Positions 8,764 to 19,194 are shown, counted from the first letter of the stretch. The stretch: 64,000 nt of DNA from Anaerovibrio lipolyticus DSM 3074 (GCF_900141865.1 NZ_FQYW01000016.1:1-64000); one strand, 5' to 3'. Numbers and translations: made by a program. The notes: a model not told the origin generated them from the letters alone.

Positions 8764-9576
8764 ATGGGGAATACGAAGCGGAAAGCATTTGAGGAGCTAG
8801 AGGTAACGGACGATTATATGTTCAAGCTCGTGATGCGCAAATATCCACGGCTTTGTAAGACATTGGTGGAGACTGTATTAAATGTTGATATTAAGAGGCT
8901 GGAATATTTGGAAACGGAAAAGGCTATTGATCCATTGTATGATAGCCATGGAGTACGATTTGACGTTTATATCAAAGATGATAAGCAAACCGTTTATACT
9001 GTAGAAATGCAGGTAAAAGATTATGGCATAGATGAACTGGCAAAGCGCATGCGCTATTATCAATCTTCAATGGATATGGATTCCCTGATGATTGGCGAAA
9101 AGTATAAGAACCTTTCCAAGACTTATATAATTTTTTTCTGTCCATTTTTGTTATTGGATGGTAAAAAGCACTTATATACTTTTCATAGCTGGTGTGATGA
9201 AGATAAAACAATTCAGCTTCCAGATGGAACGGCCAAGATACTTCTTTCAAGTAAAGGCGTTGATAATGATGTTCCAATGCGATTGATGGAGTTCTTAAAT
9301 TATATGAATGGTATAAGACCTAAGGGTGGTTTTGTAAAAGAAATTGATGATGCTATCCTTAGTGAGCGGCAAAATAAGGGAGAGCGTGAGCGATATATGA
9401 AATTACAAATGAAATTGGATGAAGAACGGGAAGAAGGCCGCAATGAGGGATTACAGGAAGGAAGAATCTTGGAAGTTAAGGCCTTAATTAAAGATGGCTT
9501 GACGACATTAGAAGCTATTAAAGCATCTGGGAGATATACAGCTGAGGAATTGGCAGAAATTTCAAAGGAAGCATAG
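8764..9576 (+). CDS. Rpn-family PD-(D/E)XK nuclease / putative transposase
   Basis: A 270-residue member of the Rpn/PDDEXK-transposase family. The nuclease core is visible: Asp in VRFDVYIKD (about 64) and the ExQ pair in YTVEMQVKD (about 80-82). It keeps the usual start ELEVTDDYMFK and the C-terminal repeats of acidic/Gly residues (EEREEGRNEGLQEG) seen in this family. Rpn proteins are DNA nucleases linked to recombination and sometimes to phage defence; they are often present in many copies. It stands alone between two terminators. An AGGAGG precedes the ATG. It looks intact. Confidence 0.9.
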   Translation: MGNTKRKAFEELEVTDDYMFKLVMRKYPRLCKTLVETVLNVDIKRLEYLETEKAIDPLYDSHGVRFDVYIKDDKQTVYTVEMQVKDYGIDELAKRMRYYQSSMDMDSLMIGEKYKNLSKTYIIFFCPFLLLDGKKHLYTFHSWCDEDKTIQLPDGTAKILLSSKGVDNDVPMRLMEFLNYMNGIRPKGGFVKEIDDAILSERQNKGERERYMKLQMKLDEEREEGRNEGLQEGRILEVKALIKDGLTTLEAIKASGRYTAEELAEISKEA

Positions 9577-9598
9577 GGGAGAGTGTAGATGAGATAGG

Positions 9599-9637
9599 GC
9601 CTGCTCTTTTGACTATTGTTGAAAGAACAGGCTTTTT
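9599..9637 (+). terminator. Rho-independent terminator after the Rpn gene
   Basis: An 11-base stem with one mismatch (9599-9609 with 9622-9632) followed by TTTTT. Confidence 0.8.
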
Positions 9638-9704
9638 ATGTTATGATATTCTAGTTAGAGTGTTTAATGAATTATTTACCTAAACACTGTGAAAATACTA
9701 ATGA

Positions 9705-10856
<1,152 letters not shown>

Positions 10857-10889
10857 TTATTCTGCAAAATAGCAGATTAAGGGGGTAAT

Positions 10890-11258
10890 ATGATGGGGGA
10901 AGATTTCTTCGGACTTGGTGGAGCAGCACCAGTCATTTTGATGGTTATCCTGTTTTATGTGCTGCTTTATCGTCCTCAGAAGAAACAGCAGGAAAAGCAG
11001 CAGGATATGGTGTCCAAGCTGAAGCGCGGTACTAGGGTAGTGACCCGGGGCGGCATCTATGGCAAAGTGGATATGGTCAAGGAGACCACCATTATGCTGG
11101 AGGTTGCTGAGGGCGTGGTTATTGAAGTAGCCAAGTCCATGATTGCTACAGCTATTGTGGGCAGTGAGGAGGAGCGTAAGGAGCTTATGTCCGGAACTCC
11201 TGCCAATAATGACACTGCTGAAAAGACAGATTTAGATGATGCAAAGGATAAGGAATAA
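10890..11258 (+). CDS. yajC: Sec translocase accessory subunit YajC
   Basis: A 122-residue protein with one N-terminal membrane helix (about 12-28) followed by the YajC hallmark YRPQKKQQ and the RGTRVVTRGGIYGKV segment. YajC associates with SecDF-YidC in the cytoplasmic membrane. Two adjacent ATG codons (10890, 10893) follow AAGGGGG; the second has the better spacing. The C-terminus is extended and acidic. It overlaps the next start by one base (TAATG). Confidence 0.95.
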   Translation: MMGEDFFGLGGAAPVILMVILFYVLLYRPQKKQQEKQQDMVSKLKRGTRVVTRGGIYGKVDMVKETTIMLEVAEGVVIEVAKSMIATAIVGSEEERKELMSGTPANNDTAEKTDLDDAKDKE

Positions 11259-11848
11259 TGGAGAATGACCTTACTCTTTTGAAAAAAGAGCTTAGAAAAA
11301 CAGCTCTTATTAAAAGACGGGCCATGCGCCCGGAAAAGCGGGTGGCTGAAAGCCATGGGATATTTAAGCAGCTTAGGGATTTTGAGCTGTATAAGCAAGC
11401 CTCCTGCGTTTTTTGTTATGTTTCAGTGGAAGATGAAGTTCAGACCAGGGAAATATTGAACCAGGTGCTGGCAGATAGGAAAAAGCTCTGCATTCCATAT
11501 ATTGCTGAGCCAAAGACCCGCATTATGACAGCTGCCAGACTGAACAGCTTAGATGAGCTGAAGCCTGGTTATTGGGATATTCCTTCTGTAAGCGTGGATA
11601 ATTATCACGAAGTGAACCCTGTGGAAATTGATTTCGTGGTGGTTCCCGGTGCGGCCTTTGACAAAGAGGGCCATCGTCTTGGTCTGGGCGGCGGATTTTA
11701 TGACATATTCCTTAAGAAGGTTCGAAATGCTGCATTGGTGGCAGTGGCCTATGAGTGTCAGCTTATGGATGAAATTAAGGTTATGGACCATGATATTCCC
11801 GTGGATTATCTTCTTACACATAATGGAATTATAAAATGTTCCAAATAA
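11258..11848 (+). CDS. 5-formyltetrahydrofolate cyclo-ligase
   Basis: A 196-residue enzyme that converts 5-formyl-THF to 5,10-methenyl-THF with ATP. Family signatures: an N-terminal basic segment (KELRKTALIKRR), FDKEGHRLGLGGGFYD (about 134-149) which binds ATP, and the final VAYECQLM...HDIPVDYLLT. It is translationally coupled to yajC (TAATG) and lies between the Sec genes, an insertion also seen in related genomes but functionally unrelated to secretion. Confidence 0.93.
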   Translation: MENDLTLLKKELRKTALIKRRAMRPEKRVAESHGIFKQLRDFELYKQASCVFCYVSVEDEVQTREILNQVLADRKKLCIPYIAEPKTRIMTAARLNSLDELKPGYWDIPSVSVDNYHEVNPVEIDFVVVPGAAFDKEGHRLGLGGGFYDIFLKKVRNAALVAVAYECQLMDEIKVMDHDIPVDYLLTHNGIIKCSK

Positions 11849-11873
11849 ATAATTCGAAAGAAGGATAAAGTAG

Positions 11874-13127
11874 TTGAGAAAGGATAGTTTATTAAAGCTT
11901 CTGGCTGCTATTGTTATCATCGTTGGTGTTTTCTTCACCTTCGTTGGTCCTTTGGCAAAGTCCATCAGACAGGGCCTTGACCTGCAGGGTGGTACTCATG
12001 TGGTTCTGGAAGCTGAAGACACCCCGGAAGCACCTGTAAATGGTGATGCCATGGATCGTGTAGTACGAATCATGGAGAAGCGAGTTAATGAGTTAGGTCT
12101 GGCGGAGCCTATAGTACAGCGCCAGGGTGAGCGCCGTATTATCATTGAGCTGCCTGGTATCAAGGATCCTGATAAGGCAATTCAGGTTATTGGTAAGACC
12201 GCAATGCTGGAATTCAAGAATGACAAGGGTGAGACAGTTCTTACTGGTACTGATCTGAAGGATGCCCGTGAGCAGACTGACCAGCAGGGTCAGAACTTGG
12301 TTGAGCTGGAATTCAGCCCAGAAGGCGGCGAGAAATTCGCTGATTTGACCACTAAAAATGTGGGCCGCAACATTGCTATTCTTTTGGACGGCGAGGTACT
12401 TACAAACCCACGTGTAAACGAGCCTATTATGGGGGGCAAGGCTGTTATTACTGGTAACAAGACCTTGGAGGAAGCCCACAATCTGGCAATTCTCCTGAGA
12501 AGTGGTTCTCTGCCAGTAAAGGTTAACATCATTGAAACCCGTACTGTAGGTCCTTCCCTTGGTCAGGACTCCAAGGATAAATCCGTTTATGCCTTTGCAA
12601 TTGGCCTCGGTGCCGTAGTTCTCTTTATGATTTTGTTCTATCGTTTGCCAGGTCTCATTGCAGATATTGCATTGATGGCTTATGTTATTATTTTGCTCTT
12701 TAGCTTGAAGATGCTGGATGCAACCCTCACGCTTCCAGGTGTAGCGGGTATTATTCTTTCCATTGGTATGGCGGTAGATGCCAACGTGCTTATTTTTGAG
12801 CATTTTAAGGAAGAATTCCGCACGGGTAAGACCATGCGACTTGCTATGGATGCTGGCTTTGAGCGTGCTTTCACCACTATTTTCGACTCCAATATTACTA
12901 CCATCATTGCCTCTGCAGTGCTGTTCTGCTTTGGTACAGGCAGTATTAAGGGCTTTGCAATTACCCTTGGGTTAGGTGTTGTTTTGTCTATGTTTACAGC
13001 CATTACCCTTACCCAGTTTATGTGTAAGAATCTGATTGCAGCTCAGCTCTTTAAGAATCCTGCTATATATGGTTATGGCATAAGCAATGTGGGGAAGGAA
13101 AAAGAGGAGGTGACCAAGCTTGGCTAA
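11874..13127 (+). CDS. secD: Protein translocase subunit SecD
   Basis: A 417-residue SecD. It has an N-terminal helix, the DLQGG motif (LDLQGGTHVVLEAE, about 36), a compact P1 domain, and six helices containing LPGVAGIILSIGMAVDANVLIFE (quoted only in part: the GMAVDANVLIFE block near 300). With SecF it uses the proton-motive force to help complete export. It starts with TTG at 11874 after AAGGATAAAG. It is shorter than the E. coli protein, as usual in Firmicutes. It overlaps secF by 8 bases. Confidence 0.96.
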   Translation: MRKDSLLKLLAAIVIIVGVFFTFVGPLAKSIRQGLDLQGGTHVVLEAEDTPEAPVNGDAMDRVVRIMEKRVNELGLAEPIVQRQGERRIIIELPGIKDPDKAIQVIGKTAMLEFKNDKGETVLTGTDLKDAREQTDQQGQNLVELEFSPEGGEKFADLTTKNVGRNIAILLDGEVLTNPRVNEPIMGGKAVITGNKTLEEAHNLAILLRSGSLPVKVNIIETRTVGPSLGQDSKDKSVYAFAIGLGAVVLFMILFYRLPGLIADIALMAYVIILLFSLKMLDATLTLPGVAGIILSIGMAVDANVLIFEHFKEEFRTGKTMRLAMDAGFERAFTTIFDSNITTIIASAVLFCFGTGSIKGFAITLGLGVVLSMFTAITLTQFMCKNLIAAQLFKNPAIYGYGISNVGKEKEEVTKLG

Positions 13128-14076
13128 GAAAACTGTTGAACAGCAGGTGAAGATTCCTTTTGATATCATGCGCCGTTCCAAGATTTGGTTCGCCATTTCC
13201 CTGCTTATAATTATTCCAGGTATTTTCAGTATGTTTACAAATGGTTTTAACTTTGGTATTGATTTTACCGGTGGTACCATTATTGACATGCGTTTTGAAA
13301 AGGAAGTTACCCTTCCGGAAATTCGTGACTCACTGAGAAAGTACAACTTGGACAATGCTACAATTCAGCTTTCTGGTGATGTTACTAATGTGGAGGCCTC
13401 CAAGGATGTTATGATCCGTACCATTGATTTGGAGGAAAATGATCGTAAGGCTGTTATGGCAACCTTAAAGGAAGATGTGGGTGACTACACTGTTCTCCGT
13501 GAGGAGAAGGTAGGTGCTACCATTGGTGGCGAGCTCATTATGGATGCTGTTATGGCAACACTGATTTCCTGGGTACTAATCATCATGTATGTTTCTTACC
13601 GTTTTGAGTGGCGTTTCGGTGTATCTGCGGTATTGGCCCTGGTACATGATATTCTCATCGTATTGAGTATTTTCTCCTTCACCCAGAAGCAGGTGGACAG
13701 CTCCTTTGTGGCAGCAATCCTGACTATCGTAGGTTATTCCATTAATGATACCATCGTAATTTTCGACCGTATCAGAGAGAACTTGAAGCTTCACTTCCGT
13801 CGTGGCGGTGACCTTTATGAGCTGGCAAATCGCAGTATCTATCAGACGCTGACCCGTTCTCTGTACACTGTATTTACCTGTTTGTTTACAACCTTTGCAC
13901 TGTACTGGTTCGGTGGCGATACCACCAAGGATTTCGCCTTTGCACTGCTGTGCGGCTTCTTTAGTGGCTGCTATTCCTCAATCTTCATCGCAAGCCCATT
14001 GTGGGTAACCATGCGTAATATTGCGGAAAGCAAGAAATCTGGCAACAGCAACAAGCCAGCTACCACTGAAGCATAA
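13120..14076 (+). CDS. secF: Protein translocase subunit SecF
   Basis: A 318-residue SecF with six predicted helices. Family motifs: GIDFTGGT (about 46), VGYSINDTIVIFDRIREN (about 207-224) and the final cytoplasmic tail. It pairs with SecD. Start is TTG at 13120 with GAGGTGACC upstream, within the end of secD. It is the last gene of the tgt-secF run and is followed by a long palindrome and a strong hairpin. Confidence 0.96.
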   Translation: MAKKTVEQQVKIPFDIMRRSKIWFAISLLIIIPGIFSMFTNGFNFGIDFTGGTIIDMRFEKEVTLPEIRDSLRKYNLDNATIQLSGDVTNVEASKDVMIRTIDLEENDRKAVMATLKEDVGDYTVLREEKVGATIGGELIMDAVMATLISWVLIIMYVSYRFEWRFGVSAVLALVHDILIVLSIFSFTQKQVDSSFVAAILTIVGYSINDTIVIFDRIRENLKLHFRRGGDLYELANRSIYQTLTRSLYTVFTCLFTTFALYWFGGDTTKDFAFALLCGFFSGCYSSIFIASPLWVTMRNIAESKKSGNSNKPATTEA

Positions 14077-14091
14077 AGCTTAGTTGAATAA

Positions 14092-14232
14092 TAAATAGGG
14101 AAGTCACATAATCGGAGGTATTTCATATCGGTACTTAGTGAATCCAAGCTGAAAGCGAAGGATGAACTTAGTATCCGTTATGTGAAATAGTGAGCGAGAG
14201 CGCTCCGAATGTGGACTTCCCTATATTTATGT
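14092..14232. repeat. Long imperfect palindrome downstream of secF
   Basis: The arms at about 14092-14146 and 14165-14232 are complementary with small bulges: the left arm begins ATAAATAGGGAAGTC and the right arm, read in reverse complement, ATAAATATAGGGAAGTCC; both continue with ACAT..TCGGAG and TATTTCA..CGG. The structure is far larger than a terminator and codes for nothing. A second element of the same design, but different sequence, lies at 44549-44746. Confidence 0.6.
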
Positions 14233-14267
14233 GTAATGCTTATGAAGTAATTAAATTATACGTTCGC

Positions 14268-14308
14268 AAATAAAAACTCGCTGTCGGGGAGACAGCGAGT
14301 TTTTATTT
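14268..14308. terminator. Bidirectional terminator between secF and the lactate permease
   Basis: Perfect 18-base stem (14268-14285 with 14291-14308) whose outer parts are A-rich on one side and T-rich on the other, so it would work on both strands. It separates the converging secF and permease transcripts. A second perfect 8-base stem lies at 14339-14362. Confidence 0.85.
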
Positions 14309-14396
14309 GGGTTGTTAGATAAAGGGAATATTTAATAAGTGGTCTGTCGGGGTGGCAGACCACCCACTAACTAAAGATTGCTTTTACTAACTGGGG

Positions 14397-16034
14397 TTAA
14401 ATAATTCCAAATGCAACTGCACCAAGCATTGCAGCCATCAGCACTATGTACCATATTACCCATGGCAACGATGCGGCTTTTATCAGCTTACCTTCAGCAC
14501 CTATAATGCCTGTTGTAGCGCACACCGCAACGATATTGTTGATACATACGATGTTACCAATGGCACCGCCCTGGTTCTGGAGAGCTACGATAAATACATG
14601 AGGTATATTTAGGATAGTTGCAGTCTCGAACTGGAGAGGGGTAAACATAATGTTGGATACTGTGTTGGAACCAAACATGAATGCACCGATGGTACCAATG
14701 AACGGAGCAACGAATACATAATTTGCTCCTGCCAGATCAGCCATGCCCTTGGCCATGGCAACCAGCATGGAATCCCAGCCCAATGGGTTAGCATTGGAAT
14801 AACGATAAATATAAACCATTGCAAAACCGAAGAGCAGGGCGATGGTGGCACCGTAAAGCTGATTATAGGATTTCTTTACTATGTCTTTCACCTGATCTCC
14901 TTTAAGTCCGTAGAATGGAATGGAAATCAATACAACTAAAACGAATGGGAATAAACCAGGATTGTTGAAGTACTTCATGGCAAAGCCAGCACCCTCAACA
15001 TCCATAATATTATTCATAGAGAATACAAAACTAGTAATAATTCCTTTCAAACCAATCTCTGGAATTCTGGTAAGTACAAGCCAAAGTGCAATAAGCAGAT
15101 AAGGAGTCCAAGCCTTTAAGAGGGACATGGAAGGTTTATCTTCTTTGGTGTCTGTTTTAGTCTCAGTTTTTCTTTCAGTACCAGGGAAACGCCAGATATC
15201 CTTTGGTACCAGGAAGCCAGCCTTGGCAGCACCGATGGTGGCAAATATAGTTACCGCACCTGCGCAAATTGATACCAGCTCGGAACCAATGAATTTTGCA
15301 ACGATAAGATAAAAAACATCGAATACTACAGTTGTAAATAATACAAATGGAACCATTGGCAGGGAATGCTTGAAGAAAGATTTATCTTCACTGTACTGTC
15401 TGGTAACCAATGCTAAAACTACCATAATTACAAAAAAGGTACCAGCGGCAAGGCCAACAGCAGATGCCCATGAAAGATCCAGCTTCCAAGCTTCCAAATC
15501 AGTAACACCGATGGTAGGAAGTGTGTCCTTCAAAATCTCAGCCGCGGAGTTGGTTGGTGTACCAGCGGCACCGAAGGATACCGGTGGTGAATCCAAAATC
15601 AGGCAGGCTGTAGCTGCTGCCATTGGAGGGAAACCAAGACCAATCAGCAGCGGAGCGCAGATTGCCGGTGGAGTACCAAAGCCTGCAGCACCTTCGATAA
15701 ATGCGGAAAGACCATAACCTACAATTACTAACTGGATACGGGCATCTTCGGAAATGCCATTGAACATTGCTTCAATTCTGTGCATTGCTCCAGCCTCGTT
15801 CAGCATGTTCATAAGTAAAATAGCACCAAAGATTATCAACAGTGTATCGATAGATCCCAGGAAACCGGTAATTGTATACGCGGTAACATGGAGCATATCC
15901 ATTTGCCAATAGAAAAGACCGATTAAACAGATGGAAAGCCAAGCGATTGGCAGAACCTTCTTAGCTGGCATGTTTACGCCTACCGTAAGAATAATGGTAA
16001 TAATAATTGGTATTGCGGCAACAAGTGCTAACAC
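14397..16034 (-). CDS. lctP: L-lactate permease
   Basis: A 545-residue (from GTG 16034) LctP-family transporter with about 13 hydrophobic segments, importing lactate with protons. Family motifs include FIEGAAGFGTPPAI and NQGGAIGNIVCINNIVA. The reading frame extends to an ATG at 16058 (553 residues), but AAGGAG lies 9 bases before the GTG at 16034 and nothing resembling a ribosome site precedes the ATG at 16058, so I prefer 16034. It is divergent from ldhG-ldhH and the Etf/lactate dehydrogenase genes. The shared 360-base gap holds repeated motifs likely to be operators, so transport and oxidation are probably co-regulated. Confidence 0.93.
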   Translation of the reverse strand: MLALVAAIPIIITIILTVGVNMPAKKVLPIAWLSICLIGLFYWQMDMLHVTAYTITGFLGSIDTLLIIFGAILLMNMLNEAGAMHRIEAMFNGISEDARIQLVIVGYGLSAFIEGAAGFGTPPAICAPLLIGLGFPPMAAATACLILDSPPVSFGAAGTPTNSAAEILKDTLPTIGVTDLEAWKLDLSWASAVGLAAGTFFVIMVVLALVTRQYSEDKSFFKHSLPMVPFVLFTTVVFDVFYLIVAKFIGSELVSICAGAVTIFATIGAAKAGFLVPKDIWRFPGTERKTETKTDTKEDKPSMSLLKAWTPYLLIALWLVLTRIPEIGLKGIITSFVFSMNNIMDVEGAGFAMKYFNNPGLFPFVLVVLISIPFYGLKGDQVKDIVKKSYNQLYGATIALLFGFAMVYIYRYSNANPLGWDSMLVAMAKGMADLAGANYVFVAPFIGTIGAFMFGSNTVSNIMFTPLQFETATILNIPHVFIVALQNQGGAIGNIVCINNIVAVCATTGIIGAEGKLIKAASLPWVIWYIVLMAAMLGAVAFGII

Positions 16035-16101
16035 ATATATCATCTCCTTGCATTTCATTCATATAATATAATGAAAGATTTCATTATATGTTACTTAAGC
16101 C

Positions 16102-16117
16102 GAATAGAAATGGTCTG
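16102..16117 (+). promoter_or_regulatory. Repeated motif, copy 1, near the permease promoter
   Basis: GAATAGAAATGGTCTG. The same motif recurs at 16362-16377. On the minus strand it lies just upstream of a TATAAT (complement of about 16082-16087) that could serve the permease gene, overlapping the weak -35 region. A regulator binding both copies is inferred. Confidence 0.45.
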
Positions 16118-16325
16118 CTTGTTCACTAAAAATGAATGAACTTCAATTTGTAAGATGATTTCCACATACGCTTATTAAAAAATAATATCGTATTTAATTG
16201 TTATGATAATTATATTTTATTTGAACCCAATAATCAAGCATAATATATAAAATTGTCTGAATAATTTTTTCAATAGATAGTGTTTTTTATCAAGTTTAAT
16301 ATTGATTATAGATTATTTATTCCTA

Positions 16326-16354
16326 TTGACAGACGATTTACACGATATTATAAT
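16326..16354 (+). promoter_or_regulatory. Strong promoter of ldhG-ldhH
   Basis: TTGACA at 16326-16331 and TATAAT at 16349-16354 separated by exactly 17 bases. The expected start of transcription (about 16361) falls directly before the repeated motif at 16362-16377. Confidence 0.75.
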
Positions 16355-16361
16355 AAAACTT

Positions 16362-16377
16362 GAATAGAAATGGTTTG
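16362..16377 (+). promoter_or_regulatory. Repeated motif, copy 2, at the ldhG transcription start
   Basis: GAATAGAAATGGTTTG differs from copy 1 (16102-16117) by one base. Its position at +1 of a consensus promoter is typical of a repressor site. The binding protein is unknown and not encoded next to it. Confidence 0.5.
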
Positions 16378-16418
16378 ATGATTTTGTTGGATGAATTTCT
16401 CTGAAAGGAGAGTATCTA

Positions 16419-17042
16419 ATGGAAAAGGTGTGTGAGAATTGGCCAGAAAAGGCATTTATTAGTGGACTGGTAGATGCTAAGTACTGGACCGACTTTGAGG
16501 CTAATGCCACAGCTGCAGCTGCTCAGGTATATAAGGTAGCTGATTATGCAGCAGGTGAGGCAAAACTCAAGGAAGTATTAAAGGAGTATGCCCCAAAGGA
16601 AATTATTGCTGTAGGTGGAGATGAAAACCCTGCATTGAAAGGGATCTACTCCAGACTGAGTGAGGATGGTACAAAGGTTTACACTGAAAAGTTTGATATT
16701 GCTGAACATGCTCCTAGTGCAGATGTCGGCATTTCAACTGCTGAGTTCGGTGTAGGCGAGTCTGGAAGTCTTGTAGTTGATAATTATTCATACGAAGCAA
16801 GAGTTACCAGTATGCTTCCATTTGTGAATGTTGTTTTTGTAAATGCCAATTATATGGTAGAAAACATTACCTCAGCTTGTCAGATTATCGGTAAGGTTTT
16901 CCAGAAGGGTTATTGCGGATTTGTTACTGGCCCTAGCCGTACAGCTGATATTGAGCGCGTATTGAGCCTTGGTGTTCATGGCCCTAACAAGCTCATCATC
17001 ATTGCTGTAGAGAACGAAGGGGGGCTAAGTAATGGCACGTGA
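16419..17042 (+). CDS. ldhG: LUD-domain lactate utilisation protein (LutC/LdhG type)
   Basis: A 207-residue LUD-domain protein. It keeps the GVGESGSLVV segment (about 109-118) and the GPSRTADIERVLSLGVHGP block (about 169-187) typical of LutC/YkgG. Size and pairing with a 720-residue Fe-S partner match the LdhG/LdhH lactate dehydrogenase of Desulfovibrio (DVU3032/3033 type) more than the three-gene LutABC set. It starts at 16419 after GAAAGGAG and overlaps the next gene by 11 bases. Cytoplasmic or membrane-associated; works with ldhH in lactate oxidation. Confidence 0.88.
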   Translation: MEKVCENWPEKAFISGLVDAKYWTDFEANATAAAAQVYKVADYAAGEAKLKEVLKEYAPKEIIAVGGDENPALKGIYSRLSEDGTKVYTEKFDIAEHAPSADVGISTAEFGVGESGSLVVDNYSYEARVTSMLPFVNVVFVNANYMVENITSACQIIGKVFQKGYCGFVTGPSRTADIERVLSLGVHGPNKLIIIAVENEGGLSNGT

Positions 17043-19194
17043 TCTTAAGAAAGAAATTAAATCAAAGCTGCAAGATAACATCATGCAGGATGCCCTGTCC
17101 CGCTTTGCAGATCAGTATCCGGGTTCCCGTCTGAAGTCCTATGCAGGCCAGGATATTGAGGAGCTTCGTGAAAATCTCCGTTGCATGAAGGCTGATGCCG
17201 TAGAGCATATTGAGGAGTTGGCTGACAAGTTCGAAGCCAACGTCAAGGCTCGTGGTGGTGAAGTGTTCAGAGCAAAGGATGGAGACGAGGTTAAAAAGTT
17301 CCTTATTAAAATATGTAAGGAAAATGGTGTCAAGAGAGTCGTTAAATCCAAATCCATGGCATCTGAGGAAATTCACCTCAATGAATGCTTCACTGAAAAT
17401 GATATCCGCGTAAAGGAGACTGACCTTGGTGAGTGGATGATCGCTATTGCAGGTCAGAAGCCATCCCACATGGTTATGCCTGCTATTCACTTAAATCGTT
17501 ATCAGTGTGCGGAAATGTTTGAAAAGGAGCTTAATGAGGAGGTTCCTGGTGAAGATATTCCTTACATGATTCAGAAAGCCCGTCAGACTCTGCGTCAGGA
17601 GTTCTTACAGGCTGATATGGGTATCACTGGTGCTAACTTCGGTATTGCCGAAAATGGTGCTATCGGTCTTGTTACTAATGAGGGTAATGCCCGTTTGGTA
17701 ACTACACTTCCTAGAATTCATGTTGTACTTATAGGTTATGAAAAGCTTATTCCTAAGACAGAGGATGCTGCCAAGATTCTGCGTCTGCTGCCTCGTAATG
17801 GTACCTGCCAGAAGATGACCAGTTACATGACAATGGTAGATGGTCCTACTCCTGTTATGTACAAGAAGGACGGCAAGTGGGTAGAGGAAAACAGAAAGCA
17901 GTACGTAATCCTTTTGGATAATGGACGTCTGGAAGCTGCCCATGACCCAGTTATGAAGCAGGTTTACCAGTGCGTACGTTGCGCATCCTGTCTTAATGTT
18001 TGCCCAATCTGGACCTTGGTAGGTGGTCACGTATATGGTCACATTTACTCCGGTGGTATTGGTGCAATCCTTACAGGTCTTTTAAATGGTATTGAAAACT
18101 TCAGTCAATTCTCTGATCTGTGTATTGGTTGCCGGACCTGTACTACAGTTTGTCCTGGTAAAATTCCAATTCCAGATCTCATTGATGAACTGAGAAATAG
18201 ATACGTTAAGAAGCATGGTACTCCAACAATGGATAAGTCCTTCTTCGATAATGTCCTTAACGACAGAGGATTGTTCCATAAACTGCTGTTGAAGGCTGGT
18301 TCTGTTGGTCAGGCACCATTTAAGTCTGGTAAGTTCATCCGTCATTTGCCACTGTTCTTTGCTGGTATGACCAAGGGCAGAAGCTTACCAACTATTGCTG
18401 AAAGGTCAATTCGTGACCGGATGCCTGCTCTGGAAAAGAAGAATCCATCCAATGCAAAGAAGAAGGTAGCGTTCTTCAGCGGATGTAATACAGACTTTGT
18501 ATTTGCCGATACTGGTGAAAATGTTGTAAAGGTATTGCAGAGTCTGGGTATGGAAGTTGTATATCCTATGGCTCAGAGCTGCTGCGGTAAGTCAATCCTC
18601 GGTGTAGGTGACCGTGAGACTGGTAAGAAGGCTGCAATGAGAAACATTGAAGCTCTTGAATCCGTAAAGCCAGATGTTATTGTTACTTCTTGCCCAACCT
18701 GTGCTGAGACTCTCAGCGAAACCTACGAGAAGCTCTTTGCAGATGATCCTGTATGGGGTCCTAGAGCAAAGGCCTTCTGTAAGAAGGTTCGCGAATTCTC
18801 CAGCTTTGTAGCTGAAGAATACAAGGCTCAGGGTAAGCTGTTGCCAGCTGCTGGTGGCGAAAAGGTAACCTTCCACGATTCTTGCCACATGAAGCGTGGT
18901 CTTGGCATCTACGAGGAGCCTAGAGCTCTTATCGATGCAACTCCTGGCGTAGAGCTTGTGGAGATGAAGAACTGCGATAAGTGCTGCGGTATGGCTGGTT
19001 CCTTCGGTATGAAGTATTCTGAGGTTTCCATCCCAATGCTGGAGGAGAAGGTTCAGAATATCAAGAACACCGGGGCTACAACCTGCGTAGTTGCTTGTCC
19101 ATCCTGTATGATGCAGATTGGCGGTGGTCTTGATAACCAGAATACTGGAATCAAGGTAAAGCATATTGCAGATTTGTTGGCTGAAAAGCTATAA
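17032..19194 (+). CDS. ldhH: LUD/4Fe-4S/CCG fusion, lactate dehydrogenase large subunit (LutB+LutA type)
   Basis: A 720-residue fusion. The N-terminal half is a LutB-like LUD domain (GITGANFGIAENGAIG near 200). Next come two 4Fe-4S motifs (CVRCASCLNVCP near 310, CIGCRTCTTVCPGK near 365). The C-terminal third has paired CCG motifs (SCCGKS near 522; CDKCCGMAGSFG near 650; ACPSCMM near 690) like LutA/GlpC/HdrB. Separate LutA and LutB genes are therefore combined. It takes electrons from lactate through iron-sulfur centres; the acceptor may be quinone or the nearby Etf. It overlaps ldhG by 11 bases. Confidence 0.92.
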   Translation: MARDLKKEIKSKLQDNIMQDALSRFADQYPGSRLKSYAGQDIEELRENLRCMKADAVEHIEELADKFEANVKARGGEVFRAKDGDEVKKFLIKICKENGVKRVVKSKSMASEEIHLNECFTENDIRVKETDLGEWMIAIAGQKPSHMVMPAIHLNRYQCAEMFEKELNEEVPGEDIPYMIQKARQTLRQEFLQADMGITGANFGIAENGAIGLVTNEGNARLVTTLPRIHVVLIGYEKLIPKTEDAAKILRLLPRNGTCQKMTSYMTMVDGPTPVMYKKDGKWVEENRKQYVILLDNGRLEAAHDPVMKQVYQCVRCASCLNVCPIWTLVGGHVYGHIYSGGIGAILTGLLNGIENFSQFSDLCIGCRTCTTVCPGKIPIPDLIDELRNRYVKKHGTPTMDKSFFDNVLNDRGLFHKLLLKAGSVGQAPFKSGKFIRHLPLFFAGMTKGRSLPTIAERSIRDRMPALEKKNPSNAKKKVAFFSGCNTDFVFADTGENVVKVLQSLGMEVVYPMAQSCCGKSILGVGDRETGKKAAMRNIEALESVKPDVIVTSCPTCAETLSETYEKLFADDPVWGPRAKAFCKKVREFSSFVAEEYKAQGKLLPAAGGEKVTFHDSCHMKRGLGIYEEPRALIDATPGVELVEMKNCDKCCGMAGSFGMKYSEVSIPMLEEKVQNIKNTGATTCVVACPSCMMQIGGGLDNQNTGIKVKHIADLLAEKL

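Noticed and set aside
8588-8788. 66-codon minus-strand frame between the SGNH-like gene and the Rpn gene
   Set aside because: Runs through the terminator and AT-rich spacer; low-complexity Leu/Phe/Lys text, no ribosome site.
12093-12803. 236-codon minus-strand frame opposite secD
   Set aside because: Shadow of the secD frame; no family pattern.
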